Part shown: one piece after another, positions 45,570-58,286 of the stretch
Position numbering within the stretch: the first letter of the stretch is position 1
Layout: every line of letters starts with the position of its first letter
Assembly: GCA_030998015.1 (NCBI GenBank)
Contig: JARWMV010000249.1
Span: 744,001 to 808,000 of the forward strand
Source: Ceratorhiza oryzae-sativae
Lineage: Eukaryota > Basidiomycota > Agaricomycetes > Cantharellales > Ceratobasidiaceae
DNA length: 64,000 nucleotides
Direction of reading: 5' to 3'
Notes under the pieces: generated by a model
Database searches by the model: none
Told to the model about the DNA's origin: nothing
Seen by the model: the letters and a program-made list of their open reading frames with translations, nothing else
Program-made: the position numbers and the translations under genes

Positions 45570-45626
45570 TGCCTATCGTCTTGCACATATATCCGGTCGT
45601 TGGCGACCGCTGGAAACCGCACCAAC

Positions 45627-48600
45627 ATGACAATTGACACACCCTCTCACAGTGGTAGCAGAAATGGGTCAAAGGCGTACGTATGTTATTGGGATCCACA
45701 TTTGCAAAAGCTCACGAGACGATTTGTGCACAGCATTGCATTGGCTGAAATGGTTCGCATATAAATTGCTTTTAATCAAAATTCTTGGTGCTAATTATAC
45801 ACTTATTCTCCCCCGTCCCTCTTTCATGACCCCATACTCAGCTTCAAATGGTCAAGCAACAGAACATGCTAGGATTAAATCCTTATAGCTCTTCATTTGG
45901 ACCAGACTTCGATGCTGCTCTCCTGAATAGCGGCCACCTAGGTTGCCGCGAGAGTGACAGACTCTTGCATATGCTTTTGATCGAAAGGGACTGCAGGTCT
46001 TTGTCTTTTGATGATGCATCCCTGGTGTTAGCACAACGCCTTTCTGAAGCTACGGACGACGAAGAGATTCAACAACTGGTCTATGACTGCTACAAGGAGC
46101 TTTGCACACGCACATACAAGGATCCGACTTATTTTGTCGACATAGATTCTGAAATGATGATCGCGGTCGAGATGGTCGTCTACACACCCATTGGGGATCC
46201 GAATCGCCTCGAGTTACTTCGAATGCTTGGGTTTATGTTCCAGCGACGATACAAGTTCGCCCATTCAGGCAAGCCATCGGACCTCAATATCGCTATCAAT
46301 TGCTACTATCAAATAATCCTGTTGGCTGGGTTCAATGATCCATCCGCCTTGGCAACAGATATGCTCTACTTAGGCGATCTTTGCAATATTCGATTCGAGT
46401 GTACAAAGCAACTTGCAGACGTGGATCAGGCCATTACGTGCCTGCGGTATCTGGCCTCCGGTCGCATTCAGATGGACTCAGAAGATTTAGCTATCACTTA
46501 TAGGAACCTTGGCTGCGCCTTGTACGTTCGATACGAGCTCACAGGGGAATCGACGGACACAGATCGTGCCATTGCGGCTCTTCGCACATCCCTGTCTTAC
46601 TTCCCGGATCATCACCCCCAACACCCGGAATGTTTGAGTAATTTGGCGCTCGCATATATGCGAAGGTTCGAGATCTTCAATAAACTTCCCGATATCGATG
46701 CCTCAATCGAATGCGCGCGAATGGCGGTATCCATGATCACCGACGACCATCCAATGAGGTCAGAGTGGCTATGCCAGGTTGGAAACTCGTATACTACCCG
46801 ATATGAGACGCTAGGGATATCCAAGGACCTAGAGTTTGCGCTTTCATATCATCAAGAAGCAGTCGCTTGTTTTACACGAGAGGATCGGATTCGTGCCCTT
46901 TGCTTGGATAGCTTGGGTACTTCGTTGTCTTACCGCTCCGAACGTCAAGGCCAAAAAGCTGATATTGATCAGTCCATTTCGTGTCACGCAATGGCAGTAC
47001 AGCTGATACTCGAGGGTGACCCGACACTACCGGAGCGCCTCAACAATCTTGGGAACGCATATAGCCGACGCTTTAGTTCCTTCTCTGAGCCTGACGATCT
47101 TGATCTTTCCGTCGGACATCTTCGAGACTCGGTTATGCTCGTTGACGAGTCAAATCCTTACTATGTTAAATGGCTCGAAAACCTGAGCATTTCCCTGATG
47201 ATTCGGTTTGAGCGTTTAAAATCATCCGAGGACCTGAGCCTCGCTATTCGGTGTTTGCAAACAGCCACCTCGCTCATCCCCCTGGATCATTCGAGGCGGC
47301 CCAATATCATTATACATCTTGCAAGTGCTTACATGATCTCGTTTAATGTGTTTGGGAGTCGACAGGATCTTGAGAGTTCGGTGGAATATTACAAACTTGC
47401 GGCTCTCTCGTCCCACGGAAATGCTGCAACTCTTTTCCATGCTGCCACTCGTTGGGCAATGCAGTCTAATCATATCGATTCGTTACCTTGCCTTGAGGCG
47501 TACCAACAAGTTATGGCCCTCGTGCACAGATTCATCTGGCTGGGTGTTAAAATGAACGAACACTTCCAGAAGATTCCCCAAGTTTCAAGGATCGTCATGG
47601 AGGCTGTGGCCGTGGCGGTTAGTCTAGGAGAATACGACCTTGCACTGGAGTGGCTCGAACAAGGTCGATCCATCATGTGGAATCAAATGTCGCAACTGCG
47701 AACGCCGATGGACGACTTGCGCCGTGTCCACCCTGAACTGGCGGGGGAACTTGACCGCGTGGCTCAAGGGCTTGACGATGCGTACGCTCCCGAAAATAGA
47801 AGCGGCCAACACTCGCCCATACGATCCACTGAGCAAGCTGATCAGTCCCATCATCGTTTGGCCGAACAATGGGAATCGCTTCTGGCACAGGCTCGTCTTA
47901 TTCCCGGCTTTCACGACTTTATGAAACCAAAGACGGCCAAGGAGCTTATGCTTGTCGCTCAAGATCGGGCTATTGTGGTTGTGGTTGTCGAGGCGCACCA
48001 GTGCGGCGCTCTTGCACTTGTGCCAGGGTCCCAAGAGATCATCTACATCCCGCTCCCCAACTTGTCCCACGACAAAGCCATCCGAGCTCAAATCGATCTG
48101 GCCAACTCGATACAACAAGCATCCATACGACAGCGAGCCATCAAGGGCGGTAAGCCTCTAAAAGAAAACTTGTTCGAGTCAATTTTGTCTATGCTCTGGA
48201 CCGACGTAGCCAAGCCTGTGCTTGACTCTTTGGGGTATACGGTATGTACGAGAATTATTATTTTTGAAAAAATAAATAATTTCGTTACAACAGGAAAACC
48301 CGGGTGAGGATCTTCCCCATGTCACCTGGTGCACAACCGGCCCGCTCGCCTTTCTCCCCCTTCACGCCGCTGGGTTATACGGTGTTCCCGGATCACGAGT
48401 CTCTGATTTCGTCGTGTCGTCATATACCCCTACCCTGACCTCACTACTATCCAACCTCAATGCCCCAAACGACTTTCACGGAATCCTCGCAGTCGGCCAA
48501 ACAACAACCAAAGGATTCCCCCCGCTCAAGGGTACCATTGGAGAACTCAACTCCATCGCTAACCACGCCGCCGCATCCAATATCACATTCACTCCACTCG

Positions 48601-49079
48601 AAGACCACCTGGCCACGACCTCGAGCGTATCAGACCAACTAGCTCATCACAGCTGGGTCCACCTCGCATGCCATGGCTCTCAAGACAAATCCGATCCTAC
48701 CGCCAGCGCGTTTCACCTGCATGACGGGCCTCTCGAGCTCGGCGCGATCATTCGCAAGCCTTTGCCGTACGCTCGGTTTGCGTTCCTGTCTGCATGTCAG
48801 ACAGCCACGGGAGATGAGAGTATGCCGGAGGAGTCGATGCACTTGGCTGCGGGTATGATCATGGCAGGGTACCCAAGTGTGATTGGGACGATGTGGTCTA
48901 TTCGAGACGGCGACGCGCCGGTGGTGGCTAATAGGGTATACGCCGAGTTGCTAAAGCATGGAGTGCCCAATAGCAAAGGAGCGGCTCGGGCGCTGCACAA
49001 GGCGATAGAGGAACTGAGGAGCAAGGTTGGAGAGAAAAATTTTGTGGCATGGGTACCATATATCCACATTGGAGTTTGA
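45627..49079 (+). CDS. TPR-CHAT protein (caspase-like protease fused to TPR repeats)
   Basis: Exons 45627-45676, 45734-45752 (19 bases), 45842-48241 and 48294-49079 splice in frame to about 1,084 residues. Residues about 40-700 are tetratricopeptide-like repeats (NLGCALYVRYEL, NLALAYMRRFE, NLGNAYSRRFS), a protein-interaction superhelix. The last 260 residues are a CHAT domain, in the separase/caspase clan, with the catalytic His in HLACHGSQD and the catalytic Cys in FLSACQTATG; both are intact. CHAT domains cleave specific partners, for example gasdermins in bacteria and, with NLRs, in fungi. The helical link SLGYTENPGEDLPH… is as usual in this family. No frameshift is visible, so this is the one complete member of three local copies. 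Cytosolic, no signal peptide or membrane segment. Confidence 0.9.
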
Positions 49080-50371
49080 GATATTTCGTTAAAGTTTTGT
49101 AATTTTGGTTGCAGTTGTATTTCTGATAGGTTCTTGGCGTTTCTTCATCACTTTGTTTGTTATCCTCTGTATGTGTATTTCTCAAAACGCACAGCTTGAG
49201 TTAAGTAACCATGGTGTCGGAGTACGGTAGTAAAATCAAGAATAGCTGAGTCTCAACGCATGTGGGGCATCTATATGCTGAAACTTCCGAGCCACCAGTT
49301 AAGGACCTCATGGAATAGCATTTAAACTACTAGCTTACGCCTCCGAATCCCAATCAATTTTCGATCTACTTCATTAAACCAAAGCGATTGAGGGAAAAGG
49401 GGCAATTAGTGCCAGAGACACTTACTAGTTTCATCAGATTTTCGGCGTTTCAGCAGGCTCGTATCACTAACTTTCAACTATTCGGCCGTTTCGCTCTGGG
49501 CTAGAAGTCCGGGCGGATTAAAGCCCAGCATACACGATGTGTTTCGGAAAGTTAGAGTTATTGTAGGCGGGTTGATGAGGTGGCCAACCGCCCAGACTGT
49601 GGCCACAGGGACCACCGCCATGAACATATTTTGGGTGATACTGGAATGAATCATATATCTACATGATTACGCCAAAATTAATATTCAAATTATGGCTGGT
49701 GCGCTTTTATGAATGTTGAACGAACCCGCACTCATATCGACGTAATCGATGTTATATCTTTCTCTCCGCCTGTACTCCGTATTCCTGTCGTATCTCCTTT
49801 TTTAGATGTCTCTCTCACATAAACGCCGATTTTTCTTCCGTACTTTCTCGATTACGTTCTATATAAGCCAATAGACAAGTCGCCTCTAATTTCAGCGACG
49901 TTTTCCCCATTCTTACTTGTCTACCCTCTCAGTGAGCCCAATCGCTTCCTACTCTGCGCTGAGTACCTCTTGGGGCGTCTCTAACCTATCACGCTTCAAA
50001 CATGAACAAATCGAAGGCACATGTACGCGCACTGGGAGGTGCGCTGTCTGAGGTCAAGGGGTCACGTGCACTGGTCCGACCCCCCATTCTCAGTCGGTGT
50101 GTACGGTCCTTCCTTTGCAGGCTGCATCCCACTACTTTATTCAGACAAATCTATCCAGCGCCATTTTAATAAACTAAGAATTAACTACATCATTATATAG
50201 GTATCCTTTGACTCAGACACTAGCTCCCACGAAAAACCCCTCTCAACGGGAAAAGGGGCTTGCGCGATTGTTGGGAGCAGGACGAGGCAGCGCTGTCGTG
50301 CTTGGAGTTTCTGATAATCCCTGATATCGCTTTAATGCAGTATGTTGAATCAACGTGAGCACAAGTCCCCC
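49080..50371. other. Intergenic; first 300 bases duplicated at 52.9-53.1 kb
   Basis: The 3' flank of the TPR-CHAT gene (about 49205-49385) recurs near 52935-53080. The rest shows no gene or known repeat. Confidence 0.5.
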
Positions 50372-51300
50372 CTATTTTTTGCGGCAGTTCAGACACATGA
50401 ATAGCCCAAATAGGATCAAAATGTTGCTCACAACAGCGGTCAAAGCAGTAGTAACTGCTACTGCAGTAGTCTCAACCTTCCAGGCAAGCACAATTAGTGC
50501 GGAAATTAATGCAGTTAGTGAACTGTTTGGTTTGAAAGCAATCTCAGTGCCAAAGGAAGGGATCGAAGTACGTAAACTCTTACTATCCAACCAGGACAAT
50601 TGGAATTACAGGAATACCAACCGAATAGGGGGCAGGGTTGGAATACGACCCTTTGTGGTACATGCTAAATGATCATCATGAAAATTCACTCAGACGGGTG
50701 GCATCTTTACGCACTCCTGTTTCAATGACTAAGTGCTGCGTGACTAGTTTGATTTCTAGGCTAGCATTAGCTACTTTCTCCCTTCTCCAACCCCAAATTT
50801 AAGAAACTCACTCAACCCAAGTGGCCATATTTGACGAAGCCACCGCACCAAACATGAAAGCATGATACTCCCATAGAGCAACGCCTTAGTGACCTGAATC
50901 ACCGGCTCCTTGGGATTGGGCGGGTTGTTTGTAAGACTAAAACATTGGGCTTCTACGCCAGCAATAAAAGTCGCAAGAATGCCAAGAGATCGATAGGCTA
51001 AGGGAAAATGTTCTCAATCAGCACAACTAGTTTCATAGATTGACTTGATATACAATCACCAGCCGCAGCAGACTAAAATGCTCCTATCTCAGCGATATTG
51101 CCGTAAAAATCCTTTGAGTGCTCACTTTCTGAAAGTGTATGTTTGCTTCAGCGTCATTGGCGGCGTGTTCTGGAAGAGCTCATCAAAGATAAACATCAAC
51201 TGGGAGGAATCGACAGTTGTGGTGGGCGGCGCATACCCATGGGTTGGTGTGTGGATACCAGGAGCACTATATTTGCTCGGCGAAATAGAATCTCAATGAC
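50372..51300 (-). pseudogene. Possible multi-pass membrane protein gene or relic
   Basis: On the minus strand, 51010-50790 encodes a segment like AYRSLGILATFIAGVEAQ … LLYGSIMLSCLVRW, and 50599-50372 encodes LTALISALIVLAW … VVSNILILFGLFMCL before a stop. The alternation of hydrophobic stretches and the motif ATFIAGVEAQ resemble multi-pass membrane proteins frequent in agaricomycetes. An N-terminal part may lie at 51130-51300 (QLMFIFDELFQNTPP). Exon joints could not be fixed and the gene may be decayed. Confidence 0.35.
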
Positions 51301-52539
51301 AGGCGGTGTCGGACAAAGCGGATAGAGACGATCCAGTCAGTTGCACGCAGTTGGGAGTGATTTCAATGAACTGGCAAACAAAATCCTCGCATAAGGAGTG
51401 CAATAATAATGCACAAACTCGGAGGTGATATGCTGGCCCTTTGCGCGCAAGCAAGTGCTAGTCACTTATCAACTGCCTGTGCTAGTATTGGCCTCATGGC
51501 GAGGACACGCCTGGCATCACGCTGGAACACACGCGAATACGGCGGGGTTTCGGGCCTGAAGTATCACACGTTGCATTTGATGAAACCCACAATTGGGGCT
51601 ACCAGGGCACCATTGTAGTGGATAGATCGGCGCTTGGCCAAATATCACCAGGATCATGTCTCGTGTTCTCCTTGTTTTCCATTGCTATCGAATACTTTCT
51701 GCCTTCCCGCGGCGTGAACATTTGATCGTTTATCTGGGCATATCGAAACGCTGACAAACTTGGATCCCCCCAAGAGTTTTGAGCAGGATGTCACAGCAAA
51801 GTAGGTTTTTTGGCCTGCCAGCCCTATGGAACGGTCTGAGGTCAACCCAACAGCGATTAACGCCGTACAACCCGTTCCAATGCCCGAGCCCATTTATCTT
51901 ACGGCGCCCGGTCAGATGAGCGTACCCAGTCAGATGACCATGCCCAGTCAAACGAGTGTACCAGAGGATGGCCCAGATCGTATGTTGTGTGATATTAATG
52001 CCAAGAAACCCAAGTTCTAAATGTCTCACCAGATCAACTCCGTGAAGCCAAATCTGAAATATGCCTGGAAGATTGTAAAAACTGTATGGGCGCCTGTGGG
52101 CTCTGCATACTCATATTTCTCACGTGTCAATGCTGTGTGGGTTGTGGCTGAGGCGTTAGAATAGGGGCATGTGTCACCTAGAGCAAAGTTGGGCGTGTCC
52201 ATCACATTTCTTGTCGACTGTAGCTATTATATATCCATAATACCCTTAGGCGTGCCCGTCGGAGGAAACGGGTTGGACCAACGGCCCTGTGCCTTCCTAT
52301 GCCACTCTGCAACCCCCGTGGGCCCTCGGGTCTCCATAGCATAAATAAACTCGCAACATGGGCAATGGGAGTAGGGAGGAGATAATCACATATTTAGTTG
52401 GCTATACCCAATGGGATCCAGCTATTCAAGTGTTGAACACAGAGAGTAGAGGGAGTAAACTCGGGGTGCCAGAACGTTTGCTCGGCTAACATGAGTTTGC
52501 TACCGTTTTTACTCTGGTTAGTCTAATGGTAGTTCGGAG
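51301..52539. other. Intergenic, nothing firm
   Basis: A 65-residue plus-strand frame (51826-52020) has short repeats of the type VPSQM/MPSQT, but no start context or family. Otherwise nothing recognised. Confidence 0.4.
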
Positions 52540-53090
52540 AAACTTGACGGTATCAACAACCAAAGGATTTCCTCTGTTCAAGGGTACCACCAGAGAGCTC
52601 AACTCCATCGCCAACCACGCCGCCGCAGCTAATATCACATTCACTCGACTTGAAGACCACCTGGCCACAACCTCGAGCGTATCAGACCAACCGCTCATCA
52701 CAGATGGGTCCACCTCGCATACCACGGCTCTCAAGACAAATCCGATCCCACAACCAGCGCGTTTCATCTGCACGACAGACCTCTCGAGCTCGGTAGGATC
52801 ATACGCAAGCCTTTGTCGTACTCTCAGTTTGCGTTTTTGTCTGCATGTCAAACAGCCACGGGAGATGAGGGTATACCGGAGGAGTCGATGCCCTTGGCTG
52901 CAGGTATAATCGTGGCAGAATACCCCAAGTGCGATTGGAATACAGTAGTAAATTGGAGAATAGCCAAGTCTGTGTTGCAGGACGTTTGTAGCAGCCAACG
53001 TCGCCGAGCCACCAGCCACAGACCTTATGTAATACAGTCTCCAACGCCAAATCAATTTCCGATCCCCTTCATTAGATAGATAAACTAGTA
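52540..53090 (+). pseudogene. CHAT-domain fragment duplicated from the TPR-CHAT gene
   Basis: Bases 52546-52930 match 48507-48890 of the TPR-CHAT gene closely (same stretches around ELNSIANHAAA, NITFT and LEDHLATTSSVSDQ), then jump to sequence matching the 3' flank at 49205-49380. About 320 bases including the domain's end are deleted, and indels break the frame near 52700. The codons for SACQTATGDE, holding the catalytic Cys, remain but out of frame with the first half. There is no TPR part upstream. It is a dead segmental copy. Confidence 0.8.
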
Positions 53091-53206
53091 CCAGAACGGT
53101 AAAAAGAGCTACATAATCCGAAAAAAGCGGTGATGCAAAACCCAAAAGGAGAATAAATATACACCTGCCCCTTACGACGCAAAAAAAAAAAACCCCCCGT
53201 CAAAAT

Positions 53207-56030
53207 CTAGCTCCGAATCTTCCATCCATCACCCTTTCGCTTTTTGCCCCCCAAGCCGCCATACCCTTCGCGCACCATCAACCACAGCCCGGTCGTGCTC
53301 ACGACATCCTTGATCTCTTCGGACGTCATGACCATCTCGCCCCTGCCCACACCTTGTCGTTCCCCGGCACCCAGACCAAACGAGTCCCCAGGCGCGCGGG
53401 GCACGAGTTCCATCCTGCTCACGCTCACGTCCGGCAAAGGAAACGGCATCTTGAACTGGCCAATCACTTTCGGATGGTGTGGCGCCGGGACAAGATGCGC
53501 AAGTCGGAGTTTCAAGCCAGTCGGTAAAGCTGGATCGACAGGGACGACATCATCCGAGGACGGCGGTGGCGGGAGGTCGAGCGGCAACACTCGCAGCGTA
53601 CAGCTCCACGGCGTCTCCGAGTCCTCAGGATCGCTATACTCCTCTTCTTCGTCCCGCTCCCGACTCGATCCCGAATCATTTCGCCCAACGGTCCCGCGCT
53701 TCACGGGCGATCCTGCCCTCGTCCCCTTTTTGACCGGCGACGACCCGCGCCGAGAGCGAGGCTTGGATTCAATCGACCGGCGCGGGGAAACCGAGCGCTC
53801 CGACGCGATCACACTCGGCGCCCGTCCAGCCGCCGATCGAGGCACCGCCAAACTCTCGCTCGCAACCGTCGAAAAGTCCAGCCCGTCCGCACCGCCGAGC
53901 GACGCGACGCTCATCGGCCGGTCCGCCACGACGCTCACGGGTCGACTCGCCGTGCCGCGTACCCGGCGACCGGTCCCGATCGTCCGAGACGGATCGGGTT
54001 GGGGCTCGTTTCGGGCGCCGCCGCCGCCGCCGCGCCGTTTTTTGGGGCCCCGGACCCATTCGAATCGGACTTCGACTCCGGCTCGGTTCATGTCGAGTCC
54101 GCCCCCGCTCGCGAGATTAGAGAACATGCCTCCGCCCTTGGTCCACTTGCGCAAGACCCAGACGTACGCAGTGGGTCGTCCGATAGGTGGGTAGACATCC
54201 GACCTCAACACAGCCTGGGTTCCTAATACGGGCGCCTGAAGATAGGCACCCGACGACGAGGAAGCTGCCAAAATCGGGGTTGTCGGCGTCGCAGGTGTGG
54301 TCGGAGCAAGGTTCGAATACACCGAAGTTGGGCGCTCTCGTCCGCCCGAAGCTCTCGTCGGTGTTGGGGGGCTCAACATGGTCGTGGGCGTCGTCGGGGA
54401 CGTAATGGGTGTCTGCTCCTTTTTCTTGAACAGCTTCCCAAATAGCTTTTTCGTCCCGCTCTCCTTGGGTGTCATTGGCACAGCATCGTCCGACACCTCT
54501 CTCGAATGGGCAAATGCTGAACCCTCCCTCGAATGAGCCAACGCCGAACCGTCTCTCGAATGGGCAAAAGCCGACGCTTCACGGGAGTGCAGCGTCGAAC
54601 TTGGTTTGGGTGGCGAATGCGAGGCCGAATGGTCGTCCGTGCTCGCTGCGCCGTGACCTGCATCGGACACACCGTCGTCCGCACCATTGGAGGGACCGTA
54701 CCCACCCGGTCCGCCGAGGGGAGCGTTTCCCCATACTTCAACGGGCTCGAGGACGCCGAGGCCGACGATATCGATCCCGCGTTTGCGGAAACGAGACACT
54801 GTTGCGTCCGTGCCTGTACGCCAAGGGGTCGATCCGGTCAGAAAACGGCAGAACGATTAAACAGGGTGGATCAGGTGCGAATGGCATGGATCAGGGGAAT
54901 ATGAATAGTGTGATCAAAGAATCAAAAGAGTGAAGAATAAGACGATCATCCGAGAATGATCGCCAAACAGTGAATCACATGGGATAATGACGATGAGCCG
55001 AGGTGAATAGGGGTGAAATCACAGGGGGAGTGTGACGCTATCGTGGGAATTTTCCAGAAAGCACACGCGACGCGACGGCGGCCGAGGGGATCTTCAGGTG
55101 GGGCACCGAGCTCGCCAGGGTGAAGAGAAGGAACCGGATGGGACAGAACAAGGTTGGGGAAAACCGGACGTAGACGGACGAGACATAAACATCGATACTC
55201 ACCCGCGTCCTGGACGGTGTTTTGCAGCACGTTGTGGGCGGACAAGTTGTACAAGGGGATAATGCGTCTAGACGAGCCAGAGGTGGTGCCTGTGGAGGCC
55301 ATGGTGCTGAACGATTGAACCGAGGCCGACGATCCTATAGACGAATAGAACTGGGACAAGTCGGATCTGGAGACGCAGTTGAGACGAGGCGAGTTAGGCC
55401 TTGATCCTGTTTAGGACGTACCGGTTTGTGCGAACCCGTGTCAGGTCATTGTCCTCGGACGGTGAGTCGGCCTTGGCCGCAGCTGCCGCAGCCTCTTTGC
55501 GGCTCTGGAGACCGGCGCTGACGGGCGGGACGTTGGGTACGCCTCCCATCCCGCCGTATCCTCCTCCAGCAGACGATGTCGAGCCGGTGGTGGACGTCGA
55601 GGCCGACCGAGATTGGTGCAGAGTTTCGGTTCTGGGCGGGATGAGCTGGAGTTGGAGGTTGAGCGGGTGGTTCGAGACCGAGGGCGGCGGTCGCACGACG
55701 ACAAAGGTCTGGGAGCCAACATGAGCGTTGGCATCCAGGTTCAATATAACCGAACACACGCACCTCGTTCAATGGCTTGCGCTTTTTCTCCTTTTCCCTG
55801 GTTTCCTGCTCGGCATCCGTATCTGCAGGCGGCGTGTGGCACGACTCGGGCTCGGCCGTCACGGGCGCCGCAGTGGGAGCGGTCGTCGTCGTGCGGACAC
55901 CGTCAAACTTGCGCTTGACGGCGAGGAGCCTGTCGAACGGGTTGGCGACGGAGGCGTTGGTGGGGGTGGCCTGGTCCCTGGTGTCGGACAGGGAGAGGCT
56001 TGGCAGCATGTTCGTTAGCTGGGAGAACAT
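53207..56030 (-). CDS. Conserved unknown fungal protein, serine/proline-rich
   Basis: Four exons on the minus strand: about 55764-56030, 55422-55708, 55203-55366 and 53207-54813, giving about 774 residues with clean GT…AG joints. Conserved-looking blocks are FVVVRPPPSVSNHPLNLQLQ, the RRIIPLYNLSAHNVLQNTV block, and RKRGIDIVGLGVLEPVEVW; they recall an uncharacterised protein family of basidiomycetes. Between them are long disordered serine/threonine/proline regions, with a repeat of AHSREGSAF type in residues about 300-335 and basic patches (LFGKLFKKKE; GPKKRRGG). Two folded parts appear near the C-terminus (TAYVWVLRKW; WSCTLRVLPL … LKLRLAHLVPAPHHPKVIGQ). No catalytic motif or membrane segment. 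Function unknown. Confidence 0.8.
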
Positions 56031-57894
56031 GGTGGTGGTGGGTGGGAGACAACCGCCGTTCGGGCGCCAAAATAATATATCCTCCTTCTCGGCGCGGCGC
56101 GCGGATCGACCAAACTGAAACCCGTCCGGTGGTCGGCACAATTACTGCCGGAATAAACCAGACAAAAAAACTCGGATGTGGTCCACGAGAGGCGAGCTAT
56201 ACTCCGCTCTTATACGAGCACCCACATGGATTACCTAACACTGACGCACTGATGCTCCAAGCTCGATGACGCTGCAGCGCGAGAATAGACATAAAATCCG
56301 GGATAAATGCGGTCATGATTCCGGTGCGCATGCGGTCCCATTGTGCTCCCCACCGTCGTCATACATCGTTTGTAACCTCGGGGCACGTCCCGGACGCCGT
56401 CAGATGAGGCTGAACTCGGGGGGTCGGCCATCGGCAACGGTCCTCAACTCTCCATGGGACCCTATCGATCTCTATTTGCGTGGGTGTTGCAGCACAGCAA
56501 ACGCTTCGTTTTTGTCCCGTTGCGCCAAGACAATTTCATCCTGTTCAATCCTGCGTGCCTGGCATCGATCCTGTTAAATCGGTGCATTCAGAACGACCGC
56601 GCACTTGAAGTTTCATGAATAGACCACACTTCTTCATCGCACAAGCCGTTTGTACCACGGACATATACCCTATGGACCCCGAATAGATTTCTCGGACCAT
56701 CCTTCAACGTCCGGAATAGTGCATATGCCCCTCACACCACTCCAAAAATCGCAGGATCCCCGAACCCCGACACGCAGTCGCTTGCGCAGCTTGAACCCCT
56801 AGAGATCGCCAACCACAGGTCAGAATCAGTATCTTTATCACCACCGGACCATCATTCGTCGTGCCCGCTTATGCCGAGCGCACAGCTTTTGCATTGCGGG
56901 CCGCAGTTTTCGGGCGCTGGGAACACGCCAAGGCAAGCGTGCAGGCCAACATGAATGCCCTCGAGCCAACCCACGGGGAGTCGAGCGTTTACGCGCAACT
57001 GCGGCTTGGAAGATCGGTTGATACCAAACACGTCCACATCTATTTGGAATCACGAGAACTCGTATACGTCTTCCTTGACGAGCAGCTTCTAAGCGCGTTC
57101 ACCTGGAGACCAGACGATGGACATCTATATTTGTGGTGAACATCCTCATTTGCACCGGAACATCAGTTTACGTGTTGTTTATATTATTCTTAGGGAGTCA
57201 TCTGACCAATACAACATGACGCACACTCTGGTTAAAATGAACAGGGGTCGGCCCAAGCACAACCAAATAACTGGCGATCGTGATCGGATCCTCCTCCCAG
57301 GATAGCGGCAAGGAACGAAAGACTCGGCCCGGAGAGCTAAATCGTTTCATCTGGGAATGTCTCATACCTTGAGACCAAAGCGGCGGAACTAGAATTTTTT
57401 ATGTAAATTCTTCTATCAGCCCTTGGAATGAATGTATTGAGTCCGCTTGAATCTCAATTTATACATCCAGCCTGTTACGTATAATGGTACACCTAGAAAA
57501 TGACTGGAACGGGTGCATACGGAATGTGGTATCTTGGCGTGACGATCCCCGGGCGTGATCGCGGTTCCCATTTGCATCGATATGGGCGAAACGCCAACAA
57601 TGCGAGATATATTCTCGTTCACAATTCAAGGCATATGAAAGGTGTCCAAGTTAACGATTCAGCAAGCTAAATGAATCCCACTTGGTCGAGCGTAAATGCT
57701 CAACATCGACCCGGGGGGATCCCGTTTGTCGACTGTGCTCGGATAAATATTCGCGCAGCCAGAGGCGATATCCGCTTTGCGGGCACAGTCACCCCACACA
57801 GCGCGAATGGTTAAATACAATCAAACGCTCACCGTTTTCTATCCAGCCTATTGCTACCTAGCTTACTGCACGCTTGCACAAACCAAACACTGTC
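56031..57894. other. Intergenic, one weak ORF
   Basis: The only candidate is a 92-residue plus-strand frame at 56861-57139 opening with GTG, alanine-rich at first and without family resemblance. Nothing else is supported in this 1.9-kb stretch. Confidence 0.4.
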
Positions 57895-58286
57895 ATGACC
57901 GAGCGAGTCTGGAATTCGAATCCCGACTTCATCTTGTATGTTGTCGCACTGTATGTTCTGGTTTCCAACGGTTGAACTGGTCGAGACACTAACCGGGGGT
58001 TGTTTTTGACAAGTCTCCTCCCACCCGTTGCGGTGTTCATGAGTATGTCTGTCTTATTCCGTGGAAAGGCTAAGCTTTGACATCAGACGCTATCCTAGAA
58101 CGAGGCCTCTGCAAGCATCTACTCCTCAATGTCGTACTTTGGTTCCTCGGATGGATCCCAGCAGTAATCCACGCATGGTGAGTACGCTATGTTCGTGAGC
58201 TATATGCGTTTTGTGACCTTTTCAATCCTAGGTGGGTGATCGCTCACTACCCATACGAGTTTAGTCAAGTAGGCTACTCGCACTAG
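57895..58286 (+). CDS. Pmp3-family small membrane proteolipid
   Basis: Four small exons (57895-57935, 58014-58042, 58087-58177 and 58232-58286) splice in frame to 71 residues, close to the 50-70 of the family. Diagnostic parts are FLLPPVAVFM, ERGLCKHLLLNVVLWFLGWIPAVIHAWWVI, covering both hydrophobic hairpin helices and the LGWIP…IHA motif. Pmp3/UPF0057 proteins sit in the plasma membrane and affect membrane potential and cation tolerance. The third intron has a non-T-rich acceptor (ACAAG at the first junction), so the first joint should be verified. A second copy follows at 59.3 kb. Confidence 0.85.

Noticed and set aside
53244..54194. 316-residue plus-strand frame
   Set aside because: Antisense shadow of the conserved minus-strand gene, rich in Arg/Pro/Ser as expected from reverse reading.
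56861..57139. 92-residue plus-strand frame as a gene
   Set aside because: GTG start, no splice partners, no domain; kept only as a remark in the intergenic entry.
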